From positions 1 through 17,140 of the forward strand of contig CAIWGR010000168.1 in NCBI GenBank assembly GCA_903912275.1: a stretch of DNA of 17,140 nucleotides, in the 5' to 3' direction. The stretch is from an uncultured delta proteobacterium (GTDB lineage: Bacteria > Myxococcota_A > Bradymonadia > REDH01). The translations under genes and the position numbers were made by a program. A model generated the notes under the pieces. The model was not told where the DNA came from and made no database searches. It was given only the letters and a program-made list of their open reading frames with translations. This document shows, in pieces, positions 1 to 6,220 of the stretch (positions are counted from its first letter, which is position 1; each line of letters starts with the position of its first letter).

Positions 1-264
1 GTGCCCGTCAAGCCGGTGGGTCGCTCCGCCGGTGAGCGCGCTGGTGGTCGTCTTCAGGTCGTCACGCGTGACGTGCTCCTTCGCTGCAAGGTCAAGGACA
101 TCCCCGCTGCCGTGGAGCACGATGTTGCTGCTGCCGGTCTCGGCGAGTCGATCTACATCGACCAGATCACCGCGCCCGCTGGTTGCGAGTTCGTCTACAA
201 GAACCGCTTCCCCGTGATGCTCGTTGCCCGCAAGCGCGGCGCGACGGACGACTCCGAGAAGTAG
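1..264 (+). CDS. rplY: 50S ribosomal protein L25/CTC, C-terminal part (5' end outside the window)
   Basis: This is the last 87 residues of a bL25 protein of the long CTC/TL5 type, which binds 5S rRNA in the large ribosomal subunit. The visible part matches the C-terminal beta domain of that type: a PVG...GERAGGRLQ stretch, then a segment with an IPAAVEHDV core and an LGESIYIDQI motif, followed by a glycine/valine strand and a short acidic tail (ATDDSEK). The 5S-binding N-terminal domain lies upstream of the window, so position 1 is not the true start. The gene ends with TAG at 262-264, and pth follows after about 30 bases. An L25-Pth pair is a common bacterial arrangement and supports the call. 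The family and truncation are clear; no more of the protein can be judged. Confidence 0.88.
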   Translation: MPVKPVGRSAGERAGGRLQVVTRDVLLRCKVKDIPAAVEHDVAAAGLGESIYIDQITAPAGCEFVYKNRFPVMLVARKRGATDDSEK

Positions 265-294
265 GACTGAGATCGGCCTGGCGGCTGCTTGCAG

Positions 295-912
295 ATGGCG
301 ACTGCTGTCGAAGTTCCGCCTGGCCGGGCCATCATTGTGGGACTCGGAAATCCGGGTCCCAAGTATGCCGAGACGCGGCACAACATTGGCTTTCGGGTCG
401 TGGAGTGTCTCGCTCGGCGTCATGGCATCCCGCTCACCGAGCAGCGCTTTAAGTCTCGGCTCGGCAGCGGGAACATTGCCGGTCGCGCCGTTCTGCTGTT
501 GCAGCCCCAGACCTTCATGAACCTCAGCGGCGAGGCGGTACAGCCTGCAGCCGCCTTCTACCGGCTGGGCCCGGAGTCGGTTGTGGTCATCCATGACGAA
601 CTCGATCTGCCGGTGGGTAGGCTCCGGCTCAAGGTTGGAGGTGGCCATGCAGGTCACAACGGCCTCCGGTCGATGGACCAGCACCTGCCGAGCAAGGAGT
701 ACTTCCGGGTTCGGCTCGGAATTGCGCGGCCGCCGGTCGCCGGCGGCGATGTCTCCAACTGGGTTCTGGGCGGCTTTCCGGCGGCAGAGCGGGCGGAGGT
801 AGAGCGTTCGATCGAAGAGGCGGCTGATGCGGTCGAATGTCTGCTCCGCGAGGGGCTGATCGCGGCGCAAGGTCGGTTTCATGCGGGCGAAAAACCGAAC
901 AGCGGTAGGTGA
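295..912 (+). CDS. pth: Peptidyl-tRNA hydrolase
   Basis: This enzyme cleaves the ester bond of peptidyl-tRNA released by stalled or drop-off ribosomes and recycles the tRNA in the cytoplasm. All hallmark motifs of the bacterial Pth family are present in order: GLGNPG with the conserved Asn near the N-terminus, TRHNIG with the catalytic His, TFMNLSG, VIHDELDLPVG with the catalytic Asp, and GGHAGHNGLRS. The length, 205 residues, is close to the usual 190-200. I chose ATG 295; a TTG at 289 in the same frame would add two residues, and neither has a strong Shine-Dalgarno sequence, so translation may depend on the upstream L25 gene only 30 bases away. The stop is TGA at 910-912. Confidence 0.96.
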   Translation: MATAVEVPPGRAIIVGLGNPGPKYAETRHNIGFRVVECLARRHGIPLTEQRFKSRLGSGNIAGRAVLLLQPQTFMNLSGEAVQPAAAFYRLGPESVVVIHDELDLPVGRLRLKVGGGHAGHNGLRSMDQHLPSKEYFRVRLGIARPPVAGGDVSNWVLGGFPAAERAEVERSIEEAADAVECLLREGLIAAQGRFHAGEKPNSGR

Positions 913-983
913 CACGGCCTCTCAGGCGTGCTAGGAGGCCCGCCCGCCTTGTGTCGTCGTGATGCAGGGCTGAACTTCGCAAC

Positions 984-1030
984 CGCTCCTTGCTCGCCAG
1001 CTGGCGGGCTATGAACTCAGAAGGAGAGCG
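984..1030 (+). promoter_or_regulatory. Predicted RNA structure that hides the rpsF ribosome-binding site
   Basis: CGCTCCTT at 984-991 is complementary to the rpsF Shine-Dalgarno region AAGGAGAGCG at 1021-1030, with two unpaired bases on the 3' side. Directly inside this outer stem, GCTCGCC (992-998) pairs with GGCGGGC (1003-1009) around an AGCT loop, with one G-U pair. An unpaired segment at 1010-1020 joins the two helices. Folding would block ribosome access to rpsF. S6:S18 complexes are known to bind rpsF leaders containing a CCG element in many bacteria, and a CCG lies at 983-985 at the base of this structure. Pairing is seen in the sequence; autoregulation is inference. Confidence 0.5.
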
Positions 1031-1034
1031 ATCC

Positions 1035-1433
1035 ATGGCAACGCCGAGAGAGTACGAGACGATTTATATCCTTGGAAGCGATGTGGACGATGCCGAGAAG
1101 GCGCGCGTCTCGGATCGTATCGACACGGTTCTGGCTCGGTTCGGCGGCGAAGTGAAGCGTCGCGACGAGTGGGGCCGCCGCAAGCTGGCCTACAAGATCG
1201 GCAAGTTCGAGCGCGGTCTCTTCTACTACCTCCGTTACACGGTCACCGGCGATGCCGTGGCCGAGCTCGAGCGTAACCTTCGCCTCCTCGACTCCGTCAT
1301 CAAGTTCGGCACCGTCCGTCTTGAGGATGGCGCTGCCGAAGGTGCCCGTCCGGCGCCCGAGAGCGAAGAGGGTGTGCGTCGTGAGCGTCCGCCTCGTCCC
1401 GTCGTGGAAGAGGAAGTCGACCTCGACTCGTAA
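1035..1433 (+). CDS. rpsF: 30S ribosomal protein S6
   Basis: This is bS6 of the small-subunit platform, which normally binds 16S rRNA as a dimer with bS18. The 132-residue product starts with the typical REYETIYILGSD strand and continues with RRDEWGRRKLAYKIGKFERGLFYYLRY, the most conserved part of the family (residue-level features: R-R-D-E-W-G-R-R-K-L-A-Y-K-I). The last 35 or so residues form an acidic, proline-rich tail beyond the folded domain. Start ATG 1035 is set by AAGGAGAG at 1021-1028. An in-frame ATG at 1011 has no ribosome-binding site and would add eight non-family residues. The expected neighbour rpsR is missing; rplI follows 53 bases after the stop. Confidence 0.96.
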   Translation: MATPREYETIYILGSDVDDAEKARVSDRIDTVLARFGGEVKRRDEWGRRKLAYKIGKFERGLFYYLRYTVTGDAVAELERNLRLLDSVIKFGTVRLEDGAAEGARPAPESEEGVRRERPPRPVVEEEVDLDS

Positions 1434-1486
1434 TCATTTCACTGTTTGCAACGAACACGCCTAGCGTGAATGGAAAGGAGTAAATC

Positions 1487-1936
1487 ATGGCGATGGAAGT
1501 CATCCTCACTGAGGACGTGAACCATCTCGGTCACATGGGCGACCTGGTTCGGGTCAAGGGCGGTTACGGTCGTAACTTTCTCATCCCCCGGAAGCTCGCG
1601 GTGCTGGCCACGGCCGGCAGCAAGAAGGAGCTTGACCACCAGCTTGCTGTCCTCGCGGACAAGAAGGCGAAGCTGAAGATTTCGGCGCAGCAGACGGCAT
1701 CGTCGCTCTCCGGCGTCTCGGTCACCATCATCCGCCAGGCGGGCGAAAACGACCGTCTCTTCGGTTCGGTCACCAACCGCGACGTCGAGGCTGCTCTTGC
1801 TGCCGCCGGCCACGTGGTCGACCGCAAGCGCATCACCATCAACGACACCATCAAGACCCTCGGCACCTACGAGGCCATCGTGAAGCTTCACGCTGATGTC
1901 TCGACCGTCGTGAAGGTTGTCGTCGCTACCGTCTAA
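1487..1936 (+). CDS. rplI: 50S ribosomal protein L9
   Basis: This is full-length bL9 (149 residues), which binds 23S rRNA near the L1 stalk. The N-terminal domain shows MEVILTEDVNHLGHMGDLV and the very conserved GYGRNFLIPRKLAVLAT motif (residues about 25-43). A long connecting helix rich in Lys and Gln follows, then the C-terminal domain with GENDRLFGSVTNRDVEAAL (about residues 84-102) and an IKTLGTYEAIVKLHADV segment. Start ATG 1487 has a strong AAGGAG at 1475-1480. A small stem-loop, CACGC (1456-1460) with GCGTG (1464-1468), lies in the short gap after rpsF. The gene is followed closely by a terminator, so it is the last gene of the translation block. Confidence 0.97.
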   Translation: MAMEVILTEDVNHLGHMGDLVRVKGGYGRNFLIPRKLAVLATAGSKKELDHQLAVLADKKAKLKISAQQTASSLSGVSVTIIRQAGENDRLFGSVTNRDVEAALAAAGHVVDRKRITINDTIKTLGTYEAIVKLHADVSTVVKVVVATV

Positions 1937-1959
1937 TCGACGCCTGCGATGCAAGAGAG

Positions 1960-1987
1960 ACCCGGCGCTTGCGTCGGGTTTTCTTTT
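1960..1987 (+). terminator. Intrinsic terminator after rplI
   Basis: ACCCGGCGC (1960-1968) can pair with GCGTCGGGT (1971-1979), with one G-U pair and a very small loop, and is followed directly by TTTCTTTT (1980-1987). It starts 24 bases after the rplI stop. A GC-rich stem followed by a T-run is the classic rho-independent form, so the ribosomal block and the sugar operon are probably separate transcripts. Confidence 0.85.
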
Positions 1988-2019
1988 GTCTGTTTCTTGA
2001 TGGGCTTGGAGCGATTGCT

Positions 2020-2048
2020 TTGGGCGTTTTGGCGGGCCGTGGTATAGG
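2020..2048 (+). promoter_or_regulatory. Possible promoter of the sugar operon
   Basis: TTGGGC (2020-2025) and TATAGG (2043-2048) are separated by 17 bases, a sigma-70-like layout, in the only untranslated gap between the rplI terminator and the first sugar gene. The match to consensus is modest (3 of 6 and 4 of 6). An imperfect inverted repeat at 2031-2053 overlaps the -10 box. The call rests mainly on location. Confidence 0.3.
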
Positions 2049-2099
2049 CCGCCTTGGAACTTCGGCCGTTTCGGTCCGTGGCGACAACGGAAGAGTGGA

Positions 2100-3119
2100 A
2101 TGAGCGCAACGCAGCAGAAGCAGGGGGGCGCATCGGTGCAGGAAAGGCCGACCATCTCCATCGTCGTCGCAATCTACAACGAACACGAGTCGCTCCACCC
2201 GCTCGCGGCCGAAATCACCTCTGCGATGGAGGCCCTCGGCCGCTCGTGGGAGTGCCTGCTCGTAGACGACGGGAGCCGCGACGGGTCGCGCGAGATTGAG
2301 CAGGAAATCTGCCGGCGCGATCCACGCTTCCGCGCCGTACAACTGCGCCGCAACTTCGGAAAGGCTGCGGCCATGAGCGTAGGGTTTGCGCACGCGCGCG
2401 GCGTCTACGTGGTGACGATGGATGGCGACCTGCAGGACGACCCATCCGAGGTTGGCCGCCTGATCGCGCCCATCGAGTCTGGCGAAGCAGACCTGGTGAG
2501 CGGCTGGAAGTATCCGCGCCTCGACCCCGTCGGAAAGACGCTGCCGTCGCTGGTCTACAACACGGTCTCGCGGCTCGCGACAGGGCTCGACCTGCACGAC
2601 ATGAACTGTGGTCTGAAGGCCTACCGCGCCGAGGTGGTAAAGCAGCTCTCGCTCTATGGCGACATGCACCGCTACATCCCCGTGCTGGCAGCCGGCATGG
2701 GCTATGTGGTGATCGAGATGAAGACCAAGCACCGGCCGCGTGTGCATGGGCAGAGCAAGTATGCTTGGGGCCGGTTTGTGCGCGGGTTTTTGGACCTGCT
2801 GACGGTGGTCTTCCTGACGAAGTACCTGCGCCGGCCGTTGCATCTCATCGGCAGCGTTGCCATCGTGACGGGCGGGCTCGGCTTCTTGATCCTCGCCTAT
2901 CTGACGGCGGTCTGGCTGACGGGCGTGGGCATCGGCAGCCGGCCGCTGCTCTTCCTCGGCATCCTGCTCGTTCTGTTGGCAGGCCAGCTGGTCACCTTCG
3001 GTCTGCTTGCCGAGATGCTGACCTATTTCTTCCACCGCGACCGGAACGATTACAGCGTGATCGCGGTTCACGACTACGAGCCCAAGAGTGGCGATGAGCC
3101 CCTCGGAGAGACACCATGA
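2100..3119 (+). CDS. GT2 glycosyltransferase, polyprenyl-phosphate sugar synthase type, two membrane helices
   Basis: This 339-residue enzyme has an N-terminal GT-A catalytic domain and two C-terminal membrane helices, the layout of dolichol/undecaprenyl-phosphate sugar transferases (DPM1, ArnC and GtrB relatives). It shows the opening strand SIVVAIYNE, LLVDDGSRDGS (residues 53-63), RRNFGKAAAM, and the metal-binding DGD in VVTMDGDLQDDP (108-110). MNCGLKAYR (168-176) and the HGQSKYAWGR region (216-225) are also typical. Hydrophobic helices lie at about 249-273 and 282-306. It probably moves a sugar from a nucleotide donor to a membrane polyprenyl phosphate on the cytoplasmic face; donor and product cannot be read from the sequence. 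ATG 2100 follows GAAGAG. The stop overlaps the start of the radical SAM gene (ATGA). Confidence 0.9.
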   Translation: MSATQQKQGGASVQERPTISIVVAIYNEHESLHPLAAEITSAMEALGRSWECLLVDDGSRDGSREIEQEICRRDPRFRAVQLRRNFGKAAAMSVGFAHARGVYVVTMDGDLQDDPSEVGRLIAPIESGEADLVSGWKYPRLDPVGKTLPSLVYNTVSRLATGLDLHDMNCGLKAYRAEVVKQLSLYGDMHRYIPVLAAGMGYVVIEMKTKHRPRVHGQSKYAWGRFVRGFLDLLTVVFLTKYLRRPLHLIGSVAIVTGGLGFLILAYLTAVWLTGVGIGSRPLLFLGILLVLLAGQLVTFGLLAEMLTYFFHRDRNDYSVIAVHDYEPKSGDEPLGETP

Positions 3120-4324
3120 AACTGCCCCGCGCGATCACCGAGATGGCTCCCAAACTGGCACGCTACCGGCTGGCCTACGAGGGCATCGGCAAGCCGCCGG
3201 CGCCTATCAACCTGACGTTGTCTGTGACCAACATGTGCAACTCGCGCTGTCAGAGTTGCGACATCTGGAAGATCTACCCTGCCGAGAAGGAGCGACTCGC
3301 AGAGGAGCTCAACATCGAAGAGATTGAGAAGATTTTTCGCTCCGTGGGCGAGGTCTACTTCTTCAACATCTCGGGCGGTGAACCCTTCCTGCGCAAGGAC
3401 CTCATCGACATCGTCCGGCTGGCCTGCATCCATCTCAAGCCGAGCGTTGTTCACATCCCGACCAACGCCCTGTCGCCGCAGAAGATTGCTGCAACGACCG
3501 AGGAGATGCTCATTGGAATGCGGACCTGGTCGCCCGGCACCAAGCTGACGCTCAAGCCCTCGTTCGATGGCGTAGGCGAGTTCCACGACTGGGTGCGTGG
3601 CATCCCGGGGAACTACGCCAAACTGGTTCATACGCTCGGGCTGCTCCGTGACCTGCGCCAGAAGTACGATCATCTGCGTGTAGGCGTTGGTACGGTCATC
3701 AGCACGATGAACCTCGAGCGGCTGCCCGAAATCATCGAAGAGGCCAGCAAGTTTGGTGTGGACACCTACATCAGTGAGGTGGCGGAGGAGCGCCGTGAGA
3801 TGCGCAACGTGGGCACCGGCATCACGCCCGACCACGAGGCCTACGGGCGTGGCATTTCGGCCTTCCGCGAGGAGACGGAGCGGCGGCTTGAGGATGCCAC
3901 CGGACTGGAGCTTCTCACGCAGGCGATGCGTCACCACTACTACGAGATCACGACGGAGTGGCTGAAGGAGCGCAAGCAGGTCATCCCCTGCTACGCGGGC
4001 ATCTCCAACGCCCACATCTCGGCCTACGGCGAGCTGTGGCCCTGCGCGATTCTGGCCGACAGCAAGAGTCTCGGCAACCTCAAGCAGCACGGCTACGACT
4101 TCTGGTCCGTCTGGCACAGCCGGCAGGCGCAGACGGTGCGGGCCGGCATCAAGCGCGGGGAGTGTGATTGCCCGCTTGCAAATCAGGCCTACGCCAACAT
4201 CCTGCTCTCGCCGAGTTCGATGGCGAAGGTTGCTGCCACCATTGCGAAGGCCAAGGCCGGCGAGGCGATCAAGCTGGCACCGATGCCGGTGCGCGAGGCT
4301 GTCTCGGCCGCCCGTTCGCTCTGA
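3116..4324 (+). CDS. Radical SAM protein with a partial SPASM-like C-terminus
   Basis: This 402-residue protein carries the radical SAM cluster motif C41-x3-C45-x2-C48 (CNSRCQSC) after the strand INLTLSVTNM, and the SAM-binding GGEPF at 87-91. Such enzymes bind a 4Fe-4S cluster and cleave S-adenosylmethionine to a 5'-deoxyadenosyl radical. The C-terminus has C292-x12-G-x4-C310, then GN at 320-321 and C350-x-C352, which resembles a SPASM/Twitch auxiliary-cluster domain, but fewer cysteines are present than in a full SPASM set. The substrate is unknown. Its start overlaps the GT2 stop by four bases (ATGA) and a GT4 gene follows 25 bases later, so a role in modifying a sugar, lipid carrier or glycolipid is plausible. 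A peptide-maturase role is less likely because no precursor peptide is seen nearby. Confidence 0.88.
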   Translation: MKLPRAITEMAPKLARYRLAYEGIGKPPAPINLTLSVTNMCNSRCQSCDIWKIYPAEKERLAEELNIEEIEKIFRSVGEVYFFNISGGEPFLRKDLIDIVRLACIHLKPSVVHIPTNALSPQKIAATTEEMLIGMRTWSPGTKLTLKPSFDGVGEFHDWVRGIPGNYAKLVHTLGLLRDLRQKYDHLRVGVGTVISTMNLERLPEIIEEASKFGVDTYISEVAEERREMRNVGTGITPDHEAYGRGISAFREETERRLEDATGLELLTQAMRHHYYEITTEWLKERKQVIPCYAGISNAHISAYGELWPCAILADSKSLGNLKQHGYDFWSVWHSRQAQTVRAGIKRGECDCPLANQAYANILLSPSSMAKVAATIAKAKAGEAIKLAPMPVREAVSAARSL

Positions 4325-4338
4325 GCAGGACCATGGCC

Positions 4339-4344
4339 CGGAGG
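4339..4344 (+). promoter_or_regulatory. Ribosome-binding site that sets a GTG start
   Basis: CGGAGG ends five bases before GTG 4350, the first codon of the GT4 gene. It decides this start over earlier in-frame codons, which lie inside the radical SAM gene and encode arginine-rich sequence unlike any glycosyltransferase. Confidence 0.7.
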
Positions 4345-4349
4345 CTCCC

Positions 4350-5477
4350 GTGACCATTGCAGTACTGGGGCCTGTCTATCCCTACCGGGGCGGGATTGCG
4401 CACTACACGGCGCGCCTGGTGCGGGCCTTGGCAGAGGCGGGCGAGGAGGTGCTGACGGTCAACCTGACGCGGCAGTATCCGAGCGCGCTGTTTCCGGGGT
4501 CGAGCCAGGAGGATGGGTCGAAGCAGCCATTCGAGACGGTCTCGGAGCGGTGGGTGGATTCGATGCGTCCCGACACATGGTTCCGCACGGTTGCCCGGTT
4601 GCGCCGTCGTGGTGTGAAGAAGCTGGTCATCCAGTGGTGGCACCCCTACTTCGCGCCCTCGTTCGGGACGATTGCGCGGCTGGCGCGGCGCGCCGGGATT
4701 GAGGTGGTTTTTGTCTGCCACAATGTGGAGCCGCACGAGGGGACGCCGTTTGACAGGCTCGCGCTCAGGTGGGCCTACGGCGGCGCCGACCGGTTTGTGG
4801 TGCATGCGCAGGCAGAGCGCTCGAAGATGGAGCGCTACGCGGCTGGGCGTCCCGTGGCTGTGGTGGCCCATCCCGTTTACGACCTCTTTGCGGAAGGTGC
4901 CTCGCCAGAGCCGGCTGCAGCACGGGCAGAGCTCGGGCTGGGTGCAGAGGAGGAGGTGCTCCTCTTCTTCGGGCTCATCCGTCCCTACAAGGGGCTTGAG
5001 GTGCTGCTGCGAGCCATGCCGGCAATTCTGTCGAAGCGGTCTGTCAAACTGGTGGTTGCAGGCGAGTGCTATGGGGACGAGAAGCCGCTTCATGCGCTGA
5101 TCGAGGAGTTGGGGATCGGCGCCGCATTGAAGCTACACCTCAAGTATGTGCCGAACGAGGCGGTTGCCACCTACATGGTGGCGGCCGACGCGGTTGTAGT
5201 GCCCTATCTGCATGCGACGCAGAGCGGGATCGTGCAGGTGGCCTATGCCTTCGGGAAGCCAGTCATCACGACCCGCGTAGGTGGCATTCCGGAGGTTGTC
5301 TGGGAGGGCGAAACGGGGCTTCTGGTGCCGCCTTCTGACCCGGCTGCGCTGGCTGCCGCAGTCGAGCGGTTCTTTGCCGACAAGCTTGCAGCGCCGTTTG
5401 CTGCGGGCATCGCGCGTCGGCTGCCGGAACTGTCGTGGGAGCATCTGGCGCGTGTGGTCGCGGGAGGTGCGCGGTGA
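4350..5477 (+). CDS. Glycosyltransferase family 4 (GT-B fold)
   Basis: This 375-residue soluble or peripheral transferase has the two Rossmann-like halves of GT-B enzymes. The N-terminal half opens with TIAVLGPVYPYRGGIAHYT (the glycine-rich acceptor-side loop) and includes FVCHNVEPHEG. The C-terminal half contains LLFFGLIRPYKGLEVLL (about residues 204-220), LVVAGECYG, and a donor-binding stretch HATQSGIVQVAYAFGKPVITT followed by GGIPEVVWEGETGLLVPP. The usual E-x7-E motif is represented by the QSGIVQVAYAFG variant, where the first acidic residue is absent. It likely adds a sugar to a lipid-linked glycan. The start is GTG with CGGAGG upstream; the stop TGA overlaps the next gene's GTG (GTGA). 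Donor and acceptor are not known. Confidence 0.88.
   Translation: MTIAVLGPVYPYRGGIAHYTARLVRALAEAGEEVLTVNLTRQYPSALFPGSSQEDGSKQPFETVSERWVDSMRPDTWFRTVARLRRRGVKKLVIQWWHPYFAPSFGTIARLARRAGIEVVFVCHNVEPHEGTPFDRLALRWAYGGADRFVVHAQAERSKMERYAAGRPVAVVAHPVYDLFAEGASPEPAAARAELGLGAEEEVLLFFGLIRPYKGLEVLLRAMPAILSKRSVKLVVAGECYGDEKPLHALIEELGIGAALKLHLKYVPNEAVATYMVAADAVVVPYLHATQSGIVQVAYAFGKPVITTRVGGIPEVVWEGETGLLVPPSDPAALAAAVERFFADKLAAPFAAGIARRLPELSWEHLARVVAGGAR
5462..5467 (+). promoter_or_regulatory. Ribosome-binding site that sets a GTG start
   Basis: GGGAGG lies six bases before GTG 5474, inside the 3' end of the GT4 gene. It supports starting the methyltransferase at this GTG, which overlaps the GT4 stop, and not at an earlier codon within the GT4 frame-shifted region. 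Confidence 0.7.
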
Positions 5478-6220
5478 GCGCTGCGGAGGCTTTCTGGGAC
5501 GATGTAGCGCCCATGCTTGCGACGCCGCCGCACGACGCTGCGGCGCAGGTCGCGGTGGCGGCCCTGGGGCAGTGGGCGGGCGTTGACGGCTGGGCCGGCA
5601 AGCGGGTGCTCGATGCCTGCGCGGGGCTTGGTCGGTATGCGCTAGCCTGCGCCGAGGCGGGCGCTGTCGTGACCGCGAACGATGTGAGCGCGGAGCGGCT
5701 GTCAGGGCTAGCCGTGCGGGCCGCAGAGCGGGGTGTGACGGTCGAACTGTGGTGTGCCGATGCGCGCACGCTGGCTGTGGAGCAGGGCTTCGATATCGTG
5801 CTGCTAGGCGGCAACATGCCCGGGCTCTGGATGAGCGAAGAGGAAGATGTTCGCCTGTTCGAGCGTCTCGCGGCGTTGGTCGTGCAGAGTGGCCTGCTGA
5901 TGGTGGAACTTGTGACGCGCGAGCAGGAGCTGGCCTGTTTTGAGCCGGTTGTGTTCGCGGAACGGCGAGGTATGGTCGTGACCGAGCGGCGGAGCTGGAT
6001 TGGCTACTACGAGGGGTTTCGCGTGGAATTGTCAGCGCACTGCGACGGGGGATTTTGGCATCACGGTTTTGAGCGTGCGGTACGTTCGCTCGGAGAGTGG
6101 GAGGCACTGTTTGCGCGCGCCGGCTGGAAGGTTGTCGCACGCTACGAAGGGTTCACGCCAAAGGCTCTTGAACGGAGCTCGTCCCGCACAGGGCTGTTGC
6201 TTCGCCGAGGTGCTCCATGA
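5474..6220 (+). CDS. Class I SAM-dependent methyltransferase, probable sugar methyltransferase
   Basis: This 248-residue protein has a class I methyltransferase core: motif I in KRVLDACAGLGRYALACAE (about residues 43-61), an acidic residue at the end of the second strand (AND, residue 70), DIVLLGGNMPGLW as the motif IV region, and LMVELVTREQELACF near motif VI. The C-terminal third, with RSLGEWEALFARAGWKVVARYEG, looks like the region seen in small-molecule methyltransferases. It lies directly before a WecE-type aminotransferase (ATGA overlap), so N-methylation of the 4-amino sugar, as by the TylM1/DesVI group, or O-methylation of another sugar, is a reasonable inference. No motif in the sequence fixes the substrate. 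The start is GTG, overlapping the previous stop. Confidence 0.82.
   Translation: MSAAEAFWDDVAPMLATPPHDAAAQVAVAALGQWAGVDGWAGKRVLDACAGLGRYALACAEAGAVVTANDVSAERLSGLAVRAAERGVTVELWCADARTLAVEQGFDIVLLGGNMPGLWMSEEEDVRLFERLAALVVQSGLLMVELVTREQELACFEPVVFAERRGMVVTERRSWIGYYEGFRVELSAHCDGGFWHHGFERAVRSLGEWEALFARAGWKVVARYEGFTPKALERSSSRTGLLLRRGAP

Noticed and set aside
916..940. GGCCTC/GAGGCC inverted repeat after pth as a terminator
   Set aside because: Only six pairs with a 13-base loop and no T-run; too weak to call.
1011..1034. Earlier in-frame ATG for rpsF
   Set aside because: No ribosome-binding site precedes it, the added residues are not S6-like, and the strong AAGGAGAG lies between it and ATG 1035.
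2031..2053. GGCGG(G)CC/GGCCGCC inverted repeat as a second terminator or operator
   Set aside because: It needs a bulge, has no T-run, and overlaps the proposed -10 box; kept only as a remark on the promoter.
4164..4349. Extended N-terminus for the GT4 gene, inside the radical SAM gene
   Set aside because: The extra sequence is arginine/proline-rich and lies wholly within a good gene in another frame; the GTG at 4350 has its own CGGAGG.
3074..4357. Long minus-strand open frame opposite the radical SAM gene
   Set aside because: High GC keeps antisense frames open. The plus strand has clear motifs here, and the antisense product shows none. The same applies to the long minus-strand frames opposite wecE, gatA, gatB and mtnA.
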